Part shown: positions 1-7,515 of the stretch, one piece after another
How the letters are laid out: every line of letters begins with the position of its first letter
Numbering within the stretch: position 1 is the first letter of the stretch
Source: an uncultured Bacteroidota bacterium
GTDB taxonomy: Bacteria; Bacteroidota; Bacteroidia; UBA7662
NCBI GenBank assembly: GCA_903856555.1
Contig: CAIOCC010000099.1
Location: 1 to 9,271, forward strand
Direction: 5' to 3'
DNA length: 9,271 bases
The notes under the pieces: generated by a model
Seen by the model: only the letters and a program-made list of their open reading frames with translations
Databases searched by the model: none
What the model was told of the DNA's origin: nothing
Position numbers and translations under genes: made by a program

Positions 1-1578
1 TACACCTTTACATCGGCCGGGGAAACCTATCCCCTGACGGTCAACAACCCTTCCGAAATTATCCAGACCAACAAACCGGTTTATGTATTTCATGTTACGG
101 GAATGGGCTGTGAAGTGGGCGGAGCTCTGCTGCCGCGTATCCAATGCACCGGTTCTCGGCAAGCCCGCTTTTATCGAAACCCCGGGGATTCCCTCTACCT
201 GCTGGCCGTTGTACAGAACGGGGGCCAAGGGTTGTTCACGGTGAACGGTCTGTCCACGGTCCTCCAAGCTTCGGATTTTGCCCCCCTGCCGGGTAGCCAA
301 TGGTGGGTGGCCCGCAAGAATATCGGCCCCTTGGTCCCATCCAGCGGAACCGTCACCCTGCAGAACAGCGTTTATACCTTTCATGCCGGGCTTATTGCCG
401 GCTCATCGGACCTGGATGCCCAATCCGCCAACGCCATCCGCTACGCCTACTTTTCGGATTACGGCCTGAGTGCCAACCGAGACATCTACGATACCCTCTG
501 CCAGGGCCAGGCACGCTTTTTGGGAAATCGCCGATTTGATAGCACCGGCATCTACCTGGTAACCTACAGTTCCACCACCCTCTGTGATTCGACGGTCACG
601 CTTTTCCTGACCGTTTACCCCAAAGACACGTTCAACCTGACGCCGCTACCCGTTCAGGCTTGCGGTTCGTTTCGAATCAATGGCCGTAACATTACTGTTT
701 CGGGGACCTATACCGACAGCCTGCGCAATCGTTGGGGCTGCGACAGCCTCTCTGTTCTGCAACTCACCGTGCACCCCCTCTACAATCAAAGTCTGCAACG
801 CAGCGTCTGCGATAGTTTTTATTTTGATGGTCGTTGGTTGCGGCAATCGGGCAACTATGCCGATACCCTCCTCAGCGTCCAAGGCTGCGACAGCATCGTA
901 CGCCTCCAATTAACGATCAGCAGTAGTTATACCGCCAGCGAAGAAGTGAGGCATTGCGGCCCTTACCGATGGCGGGGCCAAACCTATTCCAATTCAGGCA
1001 CTTATACGCGATTGATCCCCGGACCCGGGGGTTGTGATTCCTTGCTGGAACTACAGCTTCGAATCTTGGAGGTTCCGGATGCCCTCCTGCCCGGACCCGT
1101 CGAACACTGTTTGGATGACGGACCTGTTCAGTTGGAATTGGGTCAACCGGCTGGAGGTCGCTATGTAGGCGATGGAGTTATAGGTAACCTCTTTGCCCCG
1201 TCCTTGAGGCGCGATTACGAAATACGGTATATTGTTACAAACCAAGACGGCTGCAGCGATACGGCCTTGCTACGAGTCAGGGTCCACGACGAATGCAACG
1301 CCTTTTTGCATCTACCCAACGCCTTTGCTCCGAATGACCCCAACAACGCCGTTAACCGAACCTTTGGAATGGTTTCCTACAACATTGCCCAGGTATGGGT
1401 TCGGGTTTACGATCGGTACGGCCAAGTGGTTTTTGAATCCGAGGATTTGAACTTTGGATGGGATGGAACCCACAAGGGGCAGCCATTGCCCGCGGGCACC
1501 TACGTTTATCATCTAGAATACACCGAGGCCTCCCGTCAAAAAGGCCAACGGTCCGGCCTACTGCACTTGGTTCGCTAA
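1..1578 (+). CDS. T9SS-exported surface protein with IgGFc-binding-like region, cysteine modules and gliding-motility C-terminal domain (5' partial)
   Basis: The reading frame is open from base 1 with no start or signal peptide, so the N-terminus lies off the left edge; 525 residues are visible. Residues 1 to about 158 resemble the IgGFc-binding N-terminal domain of Bacteroidota surface proteins (key stretches PVYVFHVTG, GGALLP, FHAGLIAG and YFSDYG). Four cysteine modules follow (first Cys near residues 167, 221, 270 and 319), mostly ending in GCDS plus a beta strand. A PKD-like domain covers about 358-430. Residues 436-525 match the CHU_C/type B sorting domain: LPNAFAPN at 438, VYDRYGQVVF, GWDG at 486-489, then PAGTYVYHLEY. 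By family knowledge, such proteins cross the outer membrane by the type IX system and are surface-attached or released. A role in adhesion is inference; the ligand is unknown. The internal ATG at 103 lies inside the IgGFc-like region and is not the start. Confidence 0.9.
   Translation, partial: YTFTSAGETYPLTVNNPSEIIQTNKPVYVFHVTGMGCEVGGALLPRIQCTGSRQARFYRNPGDSLYLLAVVQNGGQGLFTVNGLSTVLQASDFAPLPGSQWWVARKNIGPLVPSSGTVTLQNSVYTFHAGLIAGSSDLDAQSANAIRYAYFSDYGLSANRDIYDTLCQGQARFLGNRRFDSTGIYLVTYSSTTLCDSTVTLFLTVYPKDTFNLTPLPVQACGSFRINGRNITVSGTYTDSLRNRWGCDSLSVLQLTVHPLYNQSLQRSVCDSFYFDGRWLRQSGNYADTLLSVQGCDSIVRLQLTISSSYTASEEVRHCGPYRWRGQTYSNSGTYTRLIPGPGGCDSLLELQLRILEVPDALLPGPVEHCLDDGPVQLELGQPAGGRYVGDGVIGNLFAPSLRRDYEIRYIVTNQDGCSDTALLRVRVHDECNAFLHLPNAFAPNDPNNAVNRTFGMVSYNIAQVWVRVYDRYGQVVFESEDLNFGWDGTHKGQPLPAGTYVYHLEYTEASRQKGQRSGLLHLVR
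499..1068 (+). repeat. Four diverged tandem cysteine modules within the surface protein
   Basis: Copies begin at the cysteine codons at 499, 661, 808 and 955. The last three are spaced exactly 147 bases (49 codons) apart; the first spacing is 162 bases. The shared pattern is Cys, an aromatic strand, an NGR/DGR-type turn, SG-x-Y, a threonine or serine region, GCDS and a closing L-x-L strand. The first copy is the most divergent (LCDS instead of GCDS). The copies are recognisable in protein but clearly diverged in DNA, so this is old duplication and not a recent expansion. Paired cysteines in each module suggest disulfide-stabilised beta folds outside the cell, which is inference. Confidence 0.75.
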
Positions 1579-1584
1579 CGGGAG

Positions 1585-2985
1585 CTAGGGGCGGTTCTTT
1601 TCGGCAAAAAGTACCGCATCCCGCAGGCGCACCGACATGGCCGTTTGCAATTCACCCATCATGCCCGACACCGGTGAAAATTCGCGACGGCCGTTCAAAA
1701 GCCGCTCCATATCGCGGCGCTCTTGGCGTTCCGTGAAAACCTTGTCGGAGGGATCAACGCGGTTGCGATCCGCCCACACCCCGGCATAGAGTCGGCTCTT
1801 GTCCCCATCGTAGGTCACATAGCGTAGCTCGTCACCCGTCTCAACCTGAAAAATATCCGAGAAATAAACCTCCTCGTTCGAGGCATTGACCATTTGGCAC
1901 TGCACCTTCATACGAATCACACTGCGACCGGTCCACTCGGTGTATTCAACTTTCTTGTAACGGGTTTCGGTTTGTTTTTGTTGGTTGGTCGGGTTCACCA
2001 CCTCCACCGTGTATCCCTCCCAGCCCCTGCGGATCTCCGAACGCAAGTCCGGTGGAATGATCTGAAGCTCAAGTACTTTGCCGCCGATGACGGTATTGGC
2101 CCCCAGGGAGCGAGCGGTTTCCAGGATGACTTTGTTACCCCCAAAGAGCAAATTCGCCTGTTGCTGCAAAGCATTGTTAATAGCAACCTCATCGACCAGC
2201 TGAATAAAACGGTTGCGTTCCATCGTAAGGGCCGATCGCAAGAAGGTATGCGGTGTTAGCATAAACGCAAAACCCGTGCTCCCATCAAAAGGCAGGATGG
2301 CCAGCTTCATCATCAAACGATTCTCGCAGACAATCATCATCGAGTCCAAGTTTCTGTAACCTGGCAGAATTGCTTCGGCGTCCTTGAAGCGCTGGTGGGC
2401 CGCCCGAAAACGCTGACGGTCAAACATCGCCATGCCATCTTCGTAGACCGGAATCACCCGGGCCACACGCTCCATTTGAGCCGCATCCCGGTAATTGGGA
2501 TCGACCCGCTTCATATCGGCCAAGACGGCCTGGGCTTCGGTGAACTGACCTTGGTCCATCAGACGGGCCGCTTGGTTGTAGGCCCCTTCCAGGTAGGTTG
2601 CTTTGTCGGATTCGTAGTCTGCACGGTAACGGGCTGGAAAATCCAGGTCAACGCGCAGAGCCTCCAAGTCACGGTAAAACCTCTCGGCCTTGACAAAGGC
2701 AAAAACAGCATCCGTCAATTGTCGCTCCCGGTGCAATCGGTCAAACTTGAGCAACAAAGCATCGAGGTGCTGCTGACCCGAACGCTTGAGGCCGGTTCGG
2801 GCCTCAATCAAGGTGGGCTTGGCGCGCAATGCCCGCATGTACTGAAGGGAGGCCTCTTCGTACAAACCTGCGGCAGCCATTTCGTCGCCCTTGGCCGTCC
2901 ATTTGCGGGGCGATTGACAAGCCGACAGGCCCAGCAAAGACAAGGAAAGTGCCGCCAGAACGGCATAGCGCCTGATGCAAAGCAT
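1585..2985 (-). CDS. Lipoprotein with TPR-like repeats and a CsgG/LpoB-like domain
   Basis: The chosen ATG gives 466 residues and a short lipoprotein signal: basic residues RR, a hydrophobic stretch, then lipobox LSAC with the lipidated Cys at residue 23. Residues about 29-225 are alpha-helical TPR-like repeats (for example GLYEEASLQYMRAL, GQFTEAQAVLADM and RFRAAHQRFKDAEAILPGY). From about 227 the sequence turns to KLAILPFDGSTG, then a helix with RNRFIQLVDE and a segment ARSLGANTVIGGKV. This layout resembles CsgG/LpoB-type periplasmic domains, where an alpha/beta core senses or activates an envelope partner. The protein is therefore probably anchored in the envelope; its partner is unknown. 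It lies 58 bases downstream of lspA, whose product would process it. Longer starts exist: an ATG at 3006 and a codon at 3060 that overlaps the end of lspA. The short one best fits a signal peptide. Confidence 0.8.
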   Translation of the reverse strand: MLCIRRYAVLAALSLSLLGLSACQSPRKWTAKGDEMAAAGLYEEASLQYMRALRAKPTLIEARTGLKRSGQQHLDALLLKFDRLHRERQLTDAVFAFVKAERFYRDLEALRVDLDFPARYRADYESDKATYLEGAYNQAARLMDQGQFTEAQAVLADMKRVDPNYRDAAQMERVARVIPVYEDGMAMFDRQRFRAAHQRFKDAEAILPGYRNLDSMMIVCENRLMMKLAILPFDGSTGFAFMLTPHTFLRSALTMERNRFIQLVDEVAINNALQQQANLLFGGNKVILETARSLGANTVIGGKVLELQIIPPDLRSEIRRGWEGYTVEVVNPTNQQKQTETRYKKVEYTEWTGRSVIRMKVQCQMVNASNEEVYFSDIFQVETGDELRYVTYDGDKSRLYAGVWADRNRVDPSDKVFTERQERRDMERLLNGRREFSPVSGMMGELQTAMSVRLRDAVLFAEKNRP

Positions 2986-3043
2986 CCTAAATTCAAGAGT
3001 TGGCATGGGTTCCGGTTTTTGGTTCAAGCCGGTACAGCCAAAA

Positions 3044-3610
3044 TTAGGGGATTTCGACAAAGATTCGCTTGTAAAAGAACAAGCTCATGCCCACCCCAAC
3101 CGAGATTCCAGTATCCGCCAGATTAAAAACCGGTCTAAAAAAAACAAAATAATCCCCTCCCCAAACCGGAAGCCAATCCGGCAAAAATCCTTGGAAAAGG
3201 GGGAAATACAACATATCAACCACCCGGCCATACATCCAATCCTCGTAACCAAACAAGCGGCCGTAAAACAAAGAATCCACGATATTGCCACAGGCCCCGG
3301 CCCAAATCAATGCCAAGGCAATGGTTCCACCGGTACGGGTTAAACCTCTGTGAATGGTATTCCAGAAATAAAAACCCAAACCCACGACGGCAATAAGTCG
3401 AAACGAACTGAGCAATAATTTTCCGGTACGTCCCCCCCATTCCAAACCAAAAGCCATCCCGTTGTTTTCAATAAAGAACAACTGAAAATATCTACCAAGA
3501 ACTTCGATCGATTCTCCGTGGGCCATGTGGGTTCGGATCCATAGTTTGGAAGCCTGATCCAGGACCAATAAACCAACGGCGACCGAGATCGCCAGGATTT
3601 TGGGCTTCAA
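3044..3610 (-). CDS. lspA: Lipoprotein signal peptidase (prolipoprotein signal peptidase II)
   Basis: The product is a 188-residue inner-membrane aspartyl protease that cuts signal peptides from lipidated prolipoproteins. Four hydrophobic segments are visible, near residues 4-20, 65-83, 94-112 and 162-182. Family motifs are DQASK (18-22), ENNGMAFG (48-55), GNIVD (108-112), GRVVDM (128-133) and FNLADTGIS (162-170). The catalytic pair should be Asp132 and Asp166. The linker between them is long (34 residues apart), with an aromatic-rich insert carrying PDWLPVWGGDY, as I recall for Bacteroidota LspA. The start is TTG, because an in-frame stop lies four codons upstream and the next ATG would remove the first membrane segment. 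That TTG comes one base after the stop of the DksA-like gene, pointing to coupled translation in one transcript. Confidence 0.95.
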   Translation of the reverse strand: MKPKILAISVAVGLLVLDQASKLWIRTHMAHGESIEVLGRYFQLFFIENNGMAFGLEWGGRTGKLLLSSFRLIAVVGLGFYFWNTIHRGLTRTGGTIALALIWAGACGNIVDSLFYGRLFGYEDWMYGRVVDMLYFPLFQGFLPDWLPVWGGDYFVFFRPVFNLADTGISVGVGMSLFFYKRIFVEIP

Positions 3611-3611
3611 C

Positions 3612-3992
3612 CTATTGCTTTAATTTGGCTTCCATCGAGAGGGTGGCATGGGGTACCGCCATCAAACGCTCCTTTTGGATCAATTTGCCGGTTTCACGGC
3701 AAATACCGTAGGTCTTGTTCTCGATGCGAATCAAAGCGTTTTCGAGGTGATCGATGAATTTGCGCTGACGAGCGGCCTGCTGCGAATGCTGTTCTTTTTC
3801 GAGGGTTAAGGACCCTTCTTCGAGGGTAACATACGAATTGGACGTGTCATCGGTTCCGTTTTCGTTGGCATGCATGAGCTGTTCCTGGTGATAGCGGAAT
3901 TCTGCCCTGGCATTTTCAAGTTTTTCGAGAATGACTTTGCGAAAATCCTGCAATTCTTCGTCGCTGTAACGGGTTTTGTTGGAGCTGTTCAT
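3612..3992 (-). CDS. DksA/TraR-family regulator with a degenerate zinc finger
   Basis: This 126-residue protein starts at ATG 3992 (MNSSNKTRYSDEEL). It has two long charged helices forming the coiled coil typical of DksA (about residues 9-45 and 58-92), joined by a loop with NGTDDTSNS, then the C-terminal finger YGICRETGKLI and AVPHATLSMEAK. In E. coli DksA four cysteines bind zinc. Here only the first (Cys98) remains; the others align with Thr101, Ser119 and Ala122. The DxxDxA tip motif of DksA is also not conserved. Such forms are common in Bacteroidota. By family analogy it would bind RNA polymerase through the secondary channel, but response to ppGpp cannot be assumed. A longer TTG start at 4097 would overlap ileS and adds a tail that does not look like the family, so I rejected it. 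Confidence 0.9.
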   Translation of the reverse strand: MNSSNKTRYSDEELQDFRKVILEKLENARAEFRYHQEQLMHANENGTDDTSNSYVTLEEGSLTLEKEQHSQQAARQRKFIDHLENALIRIENKTYGICRETGKLIQKERLMAVPHATLSMEAKLKQ

Positions 3993-4030
3993 GATTGAGC
4001 GGGTAAAAAGGAAGCGTTGTGATTGGAAGT

Positions 4031-4058
4031 GAAAATTAAAGGCCAAATGAGGTTGGCC
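4031..4058 (-). terminator. Possible weak terminator or attenuator between ileS and the DksA-like gene
   Basis: On the minus strand a perfect 6-base stem (GGCCAA pairing with TTGGCC, plus-strand arms 4041-4046 and 4053-4058) encloses a 6-base loop. It is followed directly by the T-rich run TTTAATTTTC. It starts 8 bases after the ileS stop codon. The short stem and interrupted T run suggest partial termination at most, or an RNA processing or stability element, so the downstream genes may still be read from upstream promoters. Confidence 0.4.
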
Positions 4059-4065
4059 GAACGGT

Positions 4066-7000
4066 TTAGGCAGGTTTGTTATCCACTTTGTCAACAAAAA
4101 CCCGGATCACGAGGCCCTCCAAGTCGAGCACCTCGGCCCCCTCCCTGGAGGATGGCAGACCTTGCTGGATGTCCAGGGCCAGGACTTCGTTGGCCATGGA
4201 AGCCCCGTGCTCTGCCACCAAATCTTTGACCACTGGAAGGTCTTCCAAAATCAAGTGAATTCGGTCGGTCAATTCGTACCCGCGGTCCTTTCGGATTTTT
4301 TGAATACGGTTGACCAATTCTCGGGCCGTACCCTCCAAGACCAACGAAGGACTCAGAGTGGAATCCAGGGCCACGGTCAGCGTTCCTTCGGAGGCCGTCT
4401 GCCAACCCGGAATATCCAAGGTGATGACTTCCAAGTCCTCTACTTCCAGAACACAATTTACATCATCTACACGAAGCTCCAATAGACCCTTGTCCAGAAA
4501 ACCTTGGACCTCCTGGGCACTGATTTGTTCCAGAGCCGCTCCCAACTTTTGGATGACCGTTGGGTAACGGGGACCCAGCCGCCTGAATTGAGGCCGCAAT
4601 TTGCGTTGAATTTGCAAATCACCGGTGCCCGTCCAAACAATTTCTTTGATATTCACTTCGTTGCGAATCAAATCCAACATACTCCCTAGGCTGTCGGTAT
4701 CCAAACCTGCCGGAGGAACCAAACCCAAACGCTGCAGGGGTTGACGAACGCGAATCCCGGCTTTTTTGCGAAGGGACAAGGCCAAGGAACAAACCTGCTG
4801 GGCCCATTGCATTCGTTGTTCCAACTCCAGATTCATCTTATTCCGATCGGCCTGAGGCATGCGGTCCAGATGGACCGAAATCGGAGCATTGCCCGAACCA
4901 GCACCCATCAAATCCCGGTACAGGCGATCCGCATAGAAGGGAGCCAATGGCGCCATTAATTGGGACAAAGTCCGCAGGCATTGATGAAGGGTCGCAAAGG
5001 CGTTCCACTTATCGCGGCTCTTGCCATCTTTCCAGAAACGACGGCGGCACAAACGAACATACCAATTGCTCAAGTGCTCGTCTGTAAATTCCTGGATAGC
5101 CCGAGCGGCCCGGGTGGGCTCCATCTCTTCGTAAGCCGTAACGGCCTCGTGGATGAGGGAATGCAGGCGGGACAAAATCCAGCGATCCATTTCGTGAAGG
5201 CCTTCGGCATCCGCCTCCAGGGCCGGTGCCTCTGCTTGGGGATCAAAACCATCCAGGTTGGCATAGAGCGCCCAGAACTGATACGTATTGTAGAGGGTTC
5301 CAAAAAATTTACGCTGCACCTCTTCCACCCCTTTGGGGTCAAACTTGAGGTTATCCCAGGGCGGAGCGTTCACCACCATGTACCAACGCAAGGCATCGGC
5401 CCCGTAGCGGTTGAGCATCAAATAGGGATCGATGGTATTGGCCAAACGCTTGGACATTTTGTTACCGTCCTTGTCCAGAACCAACCCGTTGCTGATCACC
5501 GATCGAAAAGCCACGCTATCAAAAAGCATCACCGCCAAGGCATGCAGGGTAAAGAACCAACCCCGGGTCTGATCCACTCCTTCCGCGATGAAATCGGCCG
5601 GAAAAGAAGGCGGCAATCCCGTTGCGATGGCTTCGGTCCCTGAACCCCATGGATAATGATTCTGCGCATACGGCATGGCCCCCGAATCAAACCAAACATC
5701 AATCAAATCGGGCTCCCGGTGCATCGGACGGCCCGACGGAGAAACCAAGACAATCCGATCCACTTCGGGACGGTGCAAATCATTGATTTCGTTGGGATTG
5801 GGCCAACCTGCGGCGCGGGTTTCCTCCATCGCCGATTTGAGTTCGGCCATGGAACCAATGCAGCGCGTCTCCTGCCCGTCTTCGGTACGCCACAAAGGCA
5901 GGGGCGTTCCCCAAAAACGGGAACGAGACAGGTTCCAATCCACCAGGTTTTCGAGCCAATGACCAAAGCGCCCGGTACCCGTGCTTTCGGGTTTCCAGCG
6001 GATGGTCCGGTTCAGTTCAATCATCCGGTCTTTGAAAGCGGTGGTCCGCACAAACCAGGAATCCAAGGGGTAATACAAAATAGGCTTGTCCGTACGCCAA
6101 CAATGCGGATAACTGTGCTCGTATTTCTCGATGCGAAAGGCTTGACCGGCCCGCTTGAGTTTGAGGGCAATGAGATCATCCGCGCTCAGTAATTTGCGCA
6201 GGTCGGCGATCAAATGCGCCAATTGCTTTTGTTGAACGGCCAGCCACTGGGCTTTTTCTTCGTCGTTGAGGAAGGCCTCCTTGACCGGATAGCCGGCCAG
6301 CGGAAACTCGGGATCCTGTACCTCCTCGCTAAAACGCCCGGCCCGGTCCACCAGGGTCAGGGACCCCAGGTTGTGCTGACGCCCCGCCTTGAAGTCATCG
6401 GCTCCAAAACTGGGGGCCAAATGAACCAAACCGGTTCCCTCTTCGGTGCTGACAAAATCCCCCACCACCATCCGGTACGGATCCCCTTCAAGGGGTCGTG
6501 CATAGGGCAACAGGGGTTCGTAGCGCAAGTCCTGCAAGGCAGAGCCCTTGATTTGGCCCCAAACCTTCAAGGAATCCTTGTCGGAATAGGCCTGCAGTCG
6601 ATCCAAAGCCAACAAAAACCCTTGCTCTTCGGAAGTGTAGGTGTTGGGACCGCTCACCAAAACGTAATCAATGGTAGCGCCCACCGCCAGACCGGTATTG
6701 GAAGGCAGGGTCCATGGCGTGGTGGTCCAGGCCAAGGCGTAGACCTGCAGATTCAACCCGTTGAATAGGGCCCGCCCTTGGTCTCCATCGCTAAACTGCA
6801 GATTTTGGAGCAAGGTTTGGGTCGCATCGGCGGTCAACCGAAATTGGGCCACCATCGAAAGGTCCTTGACCTGACGATAGGTCCCCGGCTGATTTAATTC
6901 ATGGGAACTGAGTCCCGTCCCTGCCGCAGGGCTGTATGGCTGGATGGTATACCCCTTGTAGAGTAAATCTTTTTGGTAAAGTTTTTGGAGCAAAAACCAA

Positions 7001-7476
7001 ACCGACTCGATGTATTCGTTGTGATAGGTGACGTAAGGCCGATCCAAATCGATCCAATAACCCATCAGGCGGGTCAATTCTTCCCACTTGCCGGTGTATT
7101 GCAAAACATCTTCCCGGCAATGCCGGTTGAATTCTTCGATGGAAATCCGCTCACCAATATCATCTCTGCGGATTCCCAATTTCTTCTCTACCTGCAATTC
7201 AACGGGTAGTCCGTGGGTATCCCATCCGCTTTTGCGTTCGACGCGATACCCTTGCATGGTCCAATACCGTCCCAGGTAATCCTTGATGGTCCGGGCCATG
7301 ACGTGGTGGATACCCGGAATCCCGTTGGCCGAAGGGGGGCCCTCGTAAAAGACCTTGACCGGACGCTCGTCCGCCTTCAGGCTTTGCTCAAAAATCTGGT
7401 TTTCCTCCCAGAATTCGGTGATTTCCTGCTGAAAAGCCGTCCAATCGGCTTTGGTGTATTCCCGGTACCTCTTCAT
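4066..7476 (-). CDS. ileS: Isoleucyl-tRNA synthetase, large type with GIHH signature
   Basis: This cytoplasmic class I synthetase of 1136 residues charges tRNA-Ile with isoleucine. Motifs in order: EGPPSANG then GIHH at residues 55-58 in place of HxGH; GWDTHGLPVE; editing-domain WTTTPWTLPSN at 250-260 and GTGLVHLAPSFGADDF at 347-362; WFDSG at 595-599; EGVDQTRGWF at 632-641; KMSKR at 673-677. An anticodon-binding helical domain follows, then a long C-terminal region resembling DUF5915. There is no CxxC zinc finger of the kind that ends the shorter (about 940-residue) type 1 IleRS. Length and C-terminus fit the type 2/eukaryote-like IleRS found in Bacteroidota. Editing motifs and KMSKR look intact, so the enzyme should be active. 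I chose ATG 7476 over an in-frame TTG two codons upstream. The gene follows the transporter gene by 39 bases. Confidence 0.97.
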   Translation of the reverse strand: MKRYREYTKADWTAFQQEITEFWEENQIFEQSLKADERPVKVFYEGPPSANGIPGIHHVMARTIKDYLGRYWTMQGYRVERKSGWDTHGLPVELQVEKKLGIRRDDIGERISIEEFNRHCREDVLQYTGKWEELTRLMGYWIDLDRPYVTYHNEYIESVWFLLQKLYQKDLLYKGYTIQPYSPAAGTGLSSHELNQPGTYRQVKDLSMVAQFRLTADATQTLLQNLQFSDGDQGRALFNGLNLQVYALAWTTTPWTLPSNTGLAVGATIDYVLVSGPNTYTSEEQGFLLALDRLQAYSDKDSLKVWGQIKGSALQDLRYEPLLPYARPLEGDPYRMVVGDFVSTEEGTGLVHLAPSFGADDFKAGRQHNLGSLTLVDRAGRFSEEVQDPEFPLAGYPVKEAFLNDEEKAQWLAVQQKQLAHLIADLRKLLSADDLIALKLKRAGQAFRIEKYEHSYPHCWRTDKPILYYPLDSWFVRTTAFKDRMIELNRTIRWKPESTGTGRFGHWLENLVDWNLSRSRFWGTPLPLWRTEDGQETRCIGSMAELKSAMEETRAAGWPNPNEINDLHRPEVDRIVLVSPSGRPMHREPDLIDVWFDSGAMPYAQNHYPWGSGTEAIATGLPPSFPADFIAEGVDQTRGWFFTLHALAVMLFDSVAFRSVISNGLVLDKDGNKMSKRLANTIDPYLMLNRYGADALRWYMVVNAPPWDNLKFDPKGVEEVQRKFFGTLYNTYQFWALYANLDGFDPQAEAPALEADAEGLHEMDRWILSRLHSLIHEAVTAYEEMEPTRAARAIQEFTDEHLSNWYVRLCRRRFWKDGKSRDKWNAFATLHQCLRTLSQLMAPLAPFYADRLYRDLMGAGSGNAPISVHLDRMPQADRNKMNLELEQRMQWAQQVCSLALSLRKKAGIRVRQPLQRLGLVPPAGLDTDSLGSMLDLIRNEVNIKEIVWTGTGDLQIQRKLRPQFRRLGPRYPTVIQKLGAALEQISAQEVQGFLDKGLLELRVDDVNCVLEVEDLEVITLDIPGWQTASEGTLTVALDSTLSPSLVLEGTARELVNRIQKIRKDRGYELTDRIHLILEDLPVVKDLVAEHGASMANEVLALDIQQGLPSSREGAEVLDLEGLVIRVFVDKVDNKPA

Positions 7477-7486
7477 AACCAAGGCG

Positions 7487-7494
7487 CAAAAATA
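7487..7494 (-). promoter_or_regulatory. Possible Bacteroidota-type -7 promoter box upstream of ileS
   Basis: The minus strand reads TATTTTTG, an exact match to the Bacteroidota -7 consensus TAnnTTTG, ending 10 bases before the ileS ATG. No clear TTG -33 element is found at the expected distance of about 19-21 bases upstream, and transcription from here would leave almost no leader. An 8-base degenerate match can arise by chance, so this is only a candidate internal promoter for ileS. Confidence 0.25.
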
Positions 7495-7515
7495 GGCGTT
7501 TTCGTCCCCGCTCCG

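Noticed and set aside
103..105. ATG at 103 as the start of the surface protein
   Set aside because: The frame is open back to base 1, and the upstream residues (including NKPVYVFHVTG) belong to the IgGFc-binding-like domain. There is no signal peptide after this ATG, although T9SS cargo needs one.
1014..1030. GC-rich palindrome-like stretch around CCCCGGACCCGGGG
   Set aside because: It lies inside the surface-protein gene and encodes the Pro-Gly-rich turn PGPGG of the fourth module. There is no T run and no sign of a site.
2395..3126. Plus-strand open frame of 243 codons opposite the lipoprotein and the end of lspA
   Set aside because: It is antisense to the lipoprotein gene, whose lipobox and repeats are clear. 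The plus-strand product shows no motif or signal.
4960..5643. Plus-strand open frame of 227 codons opposite ileS
   Set aside because: It is fully antisense to conserved IleS sequence and has no domain of its own.
7477..7515. A T-box or other leader controlling ileS
   Set aside because: Only 39 bases separate the transporter stop from the ileS start, far too short for a T-box, and no specifier-like stem is visible.
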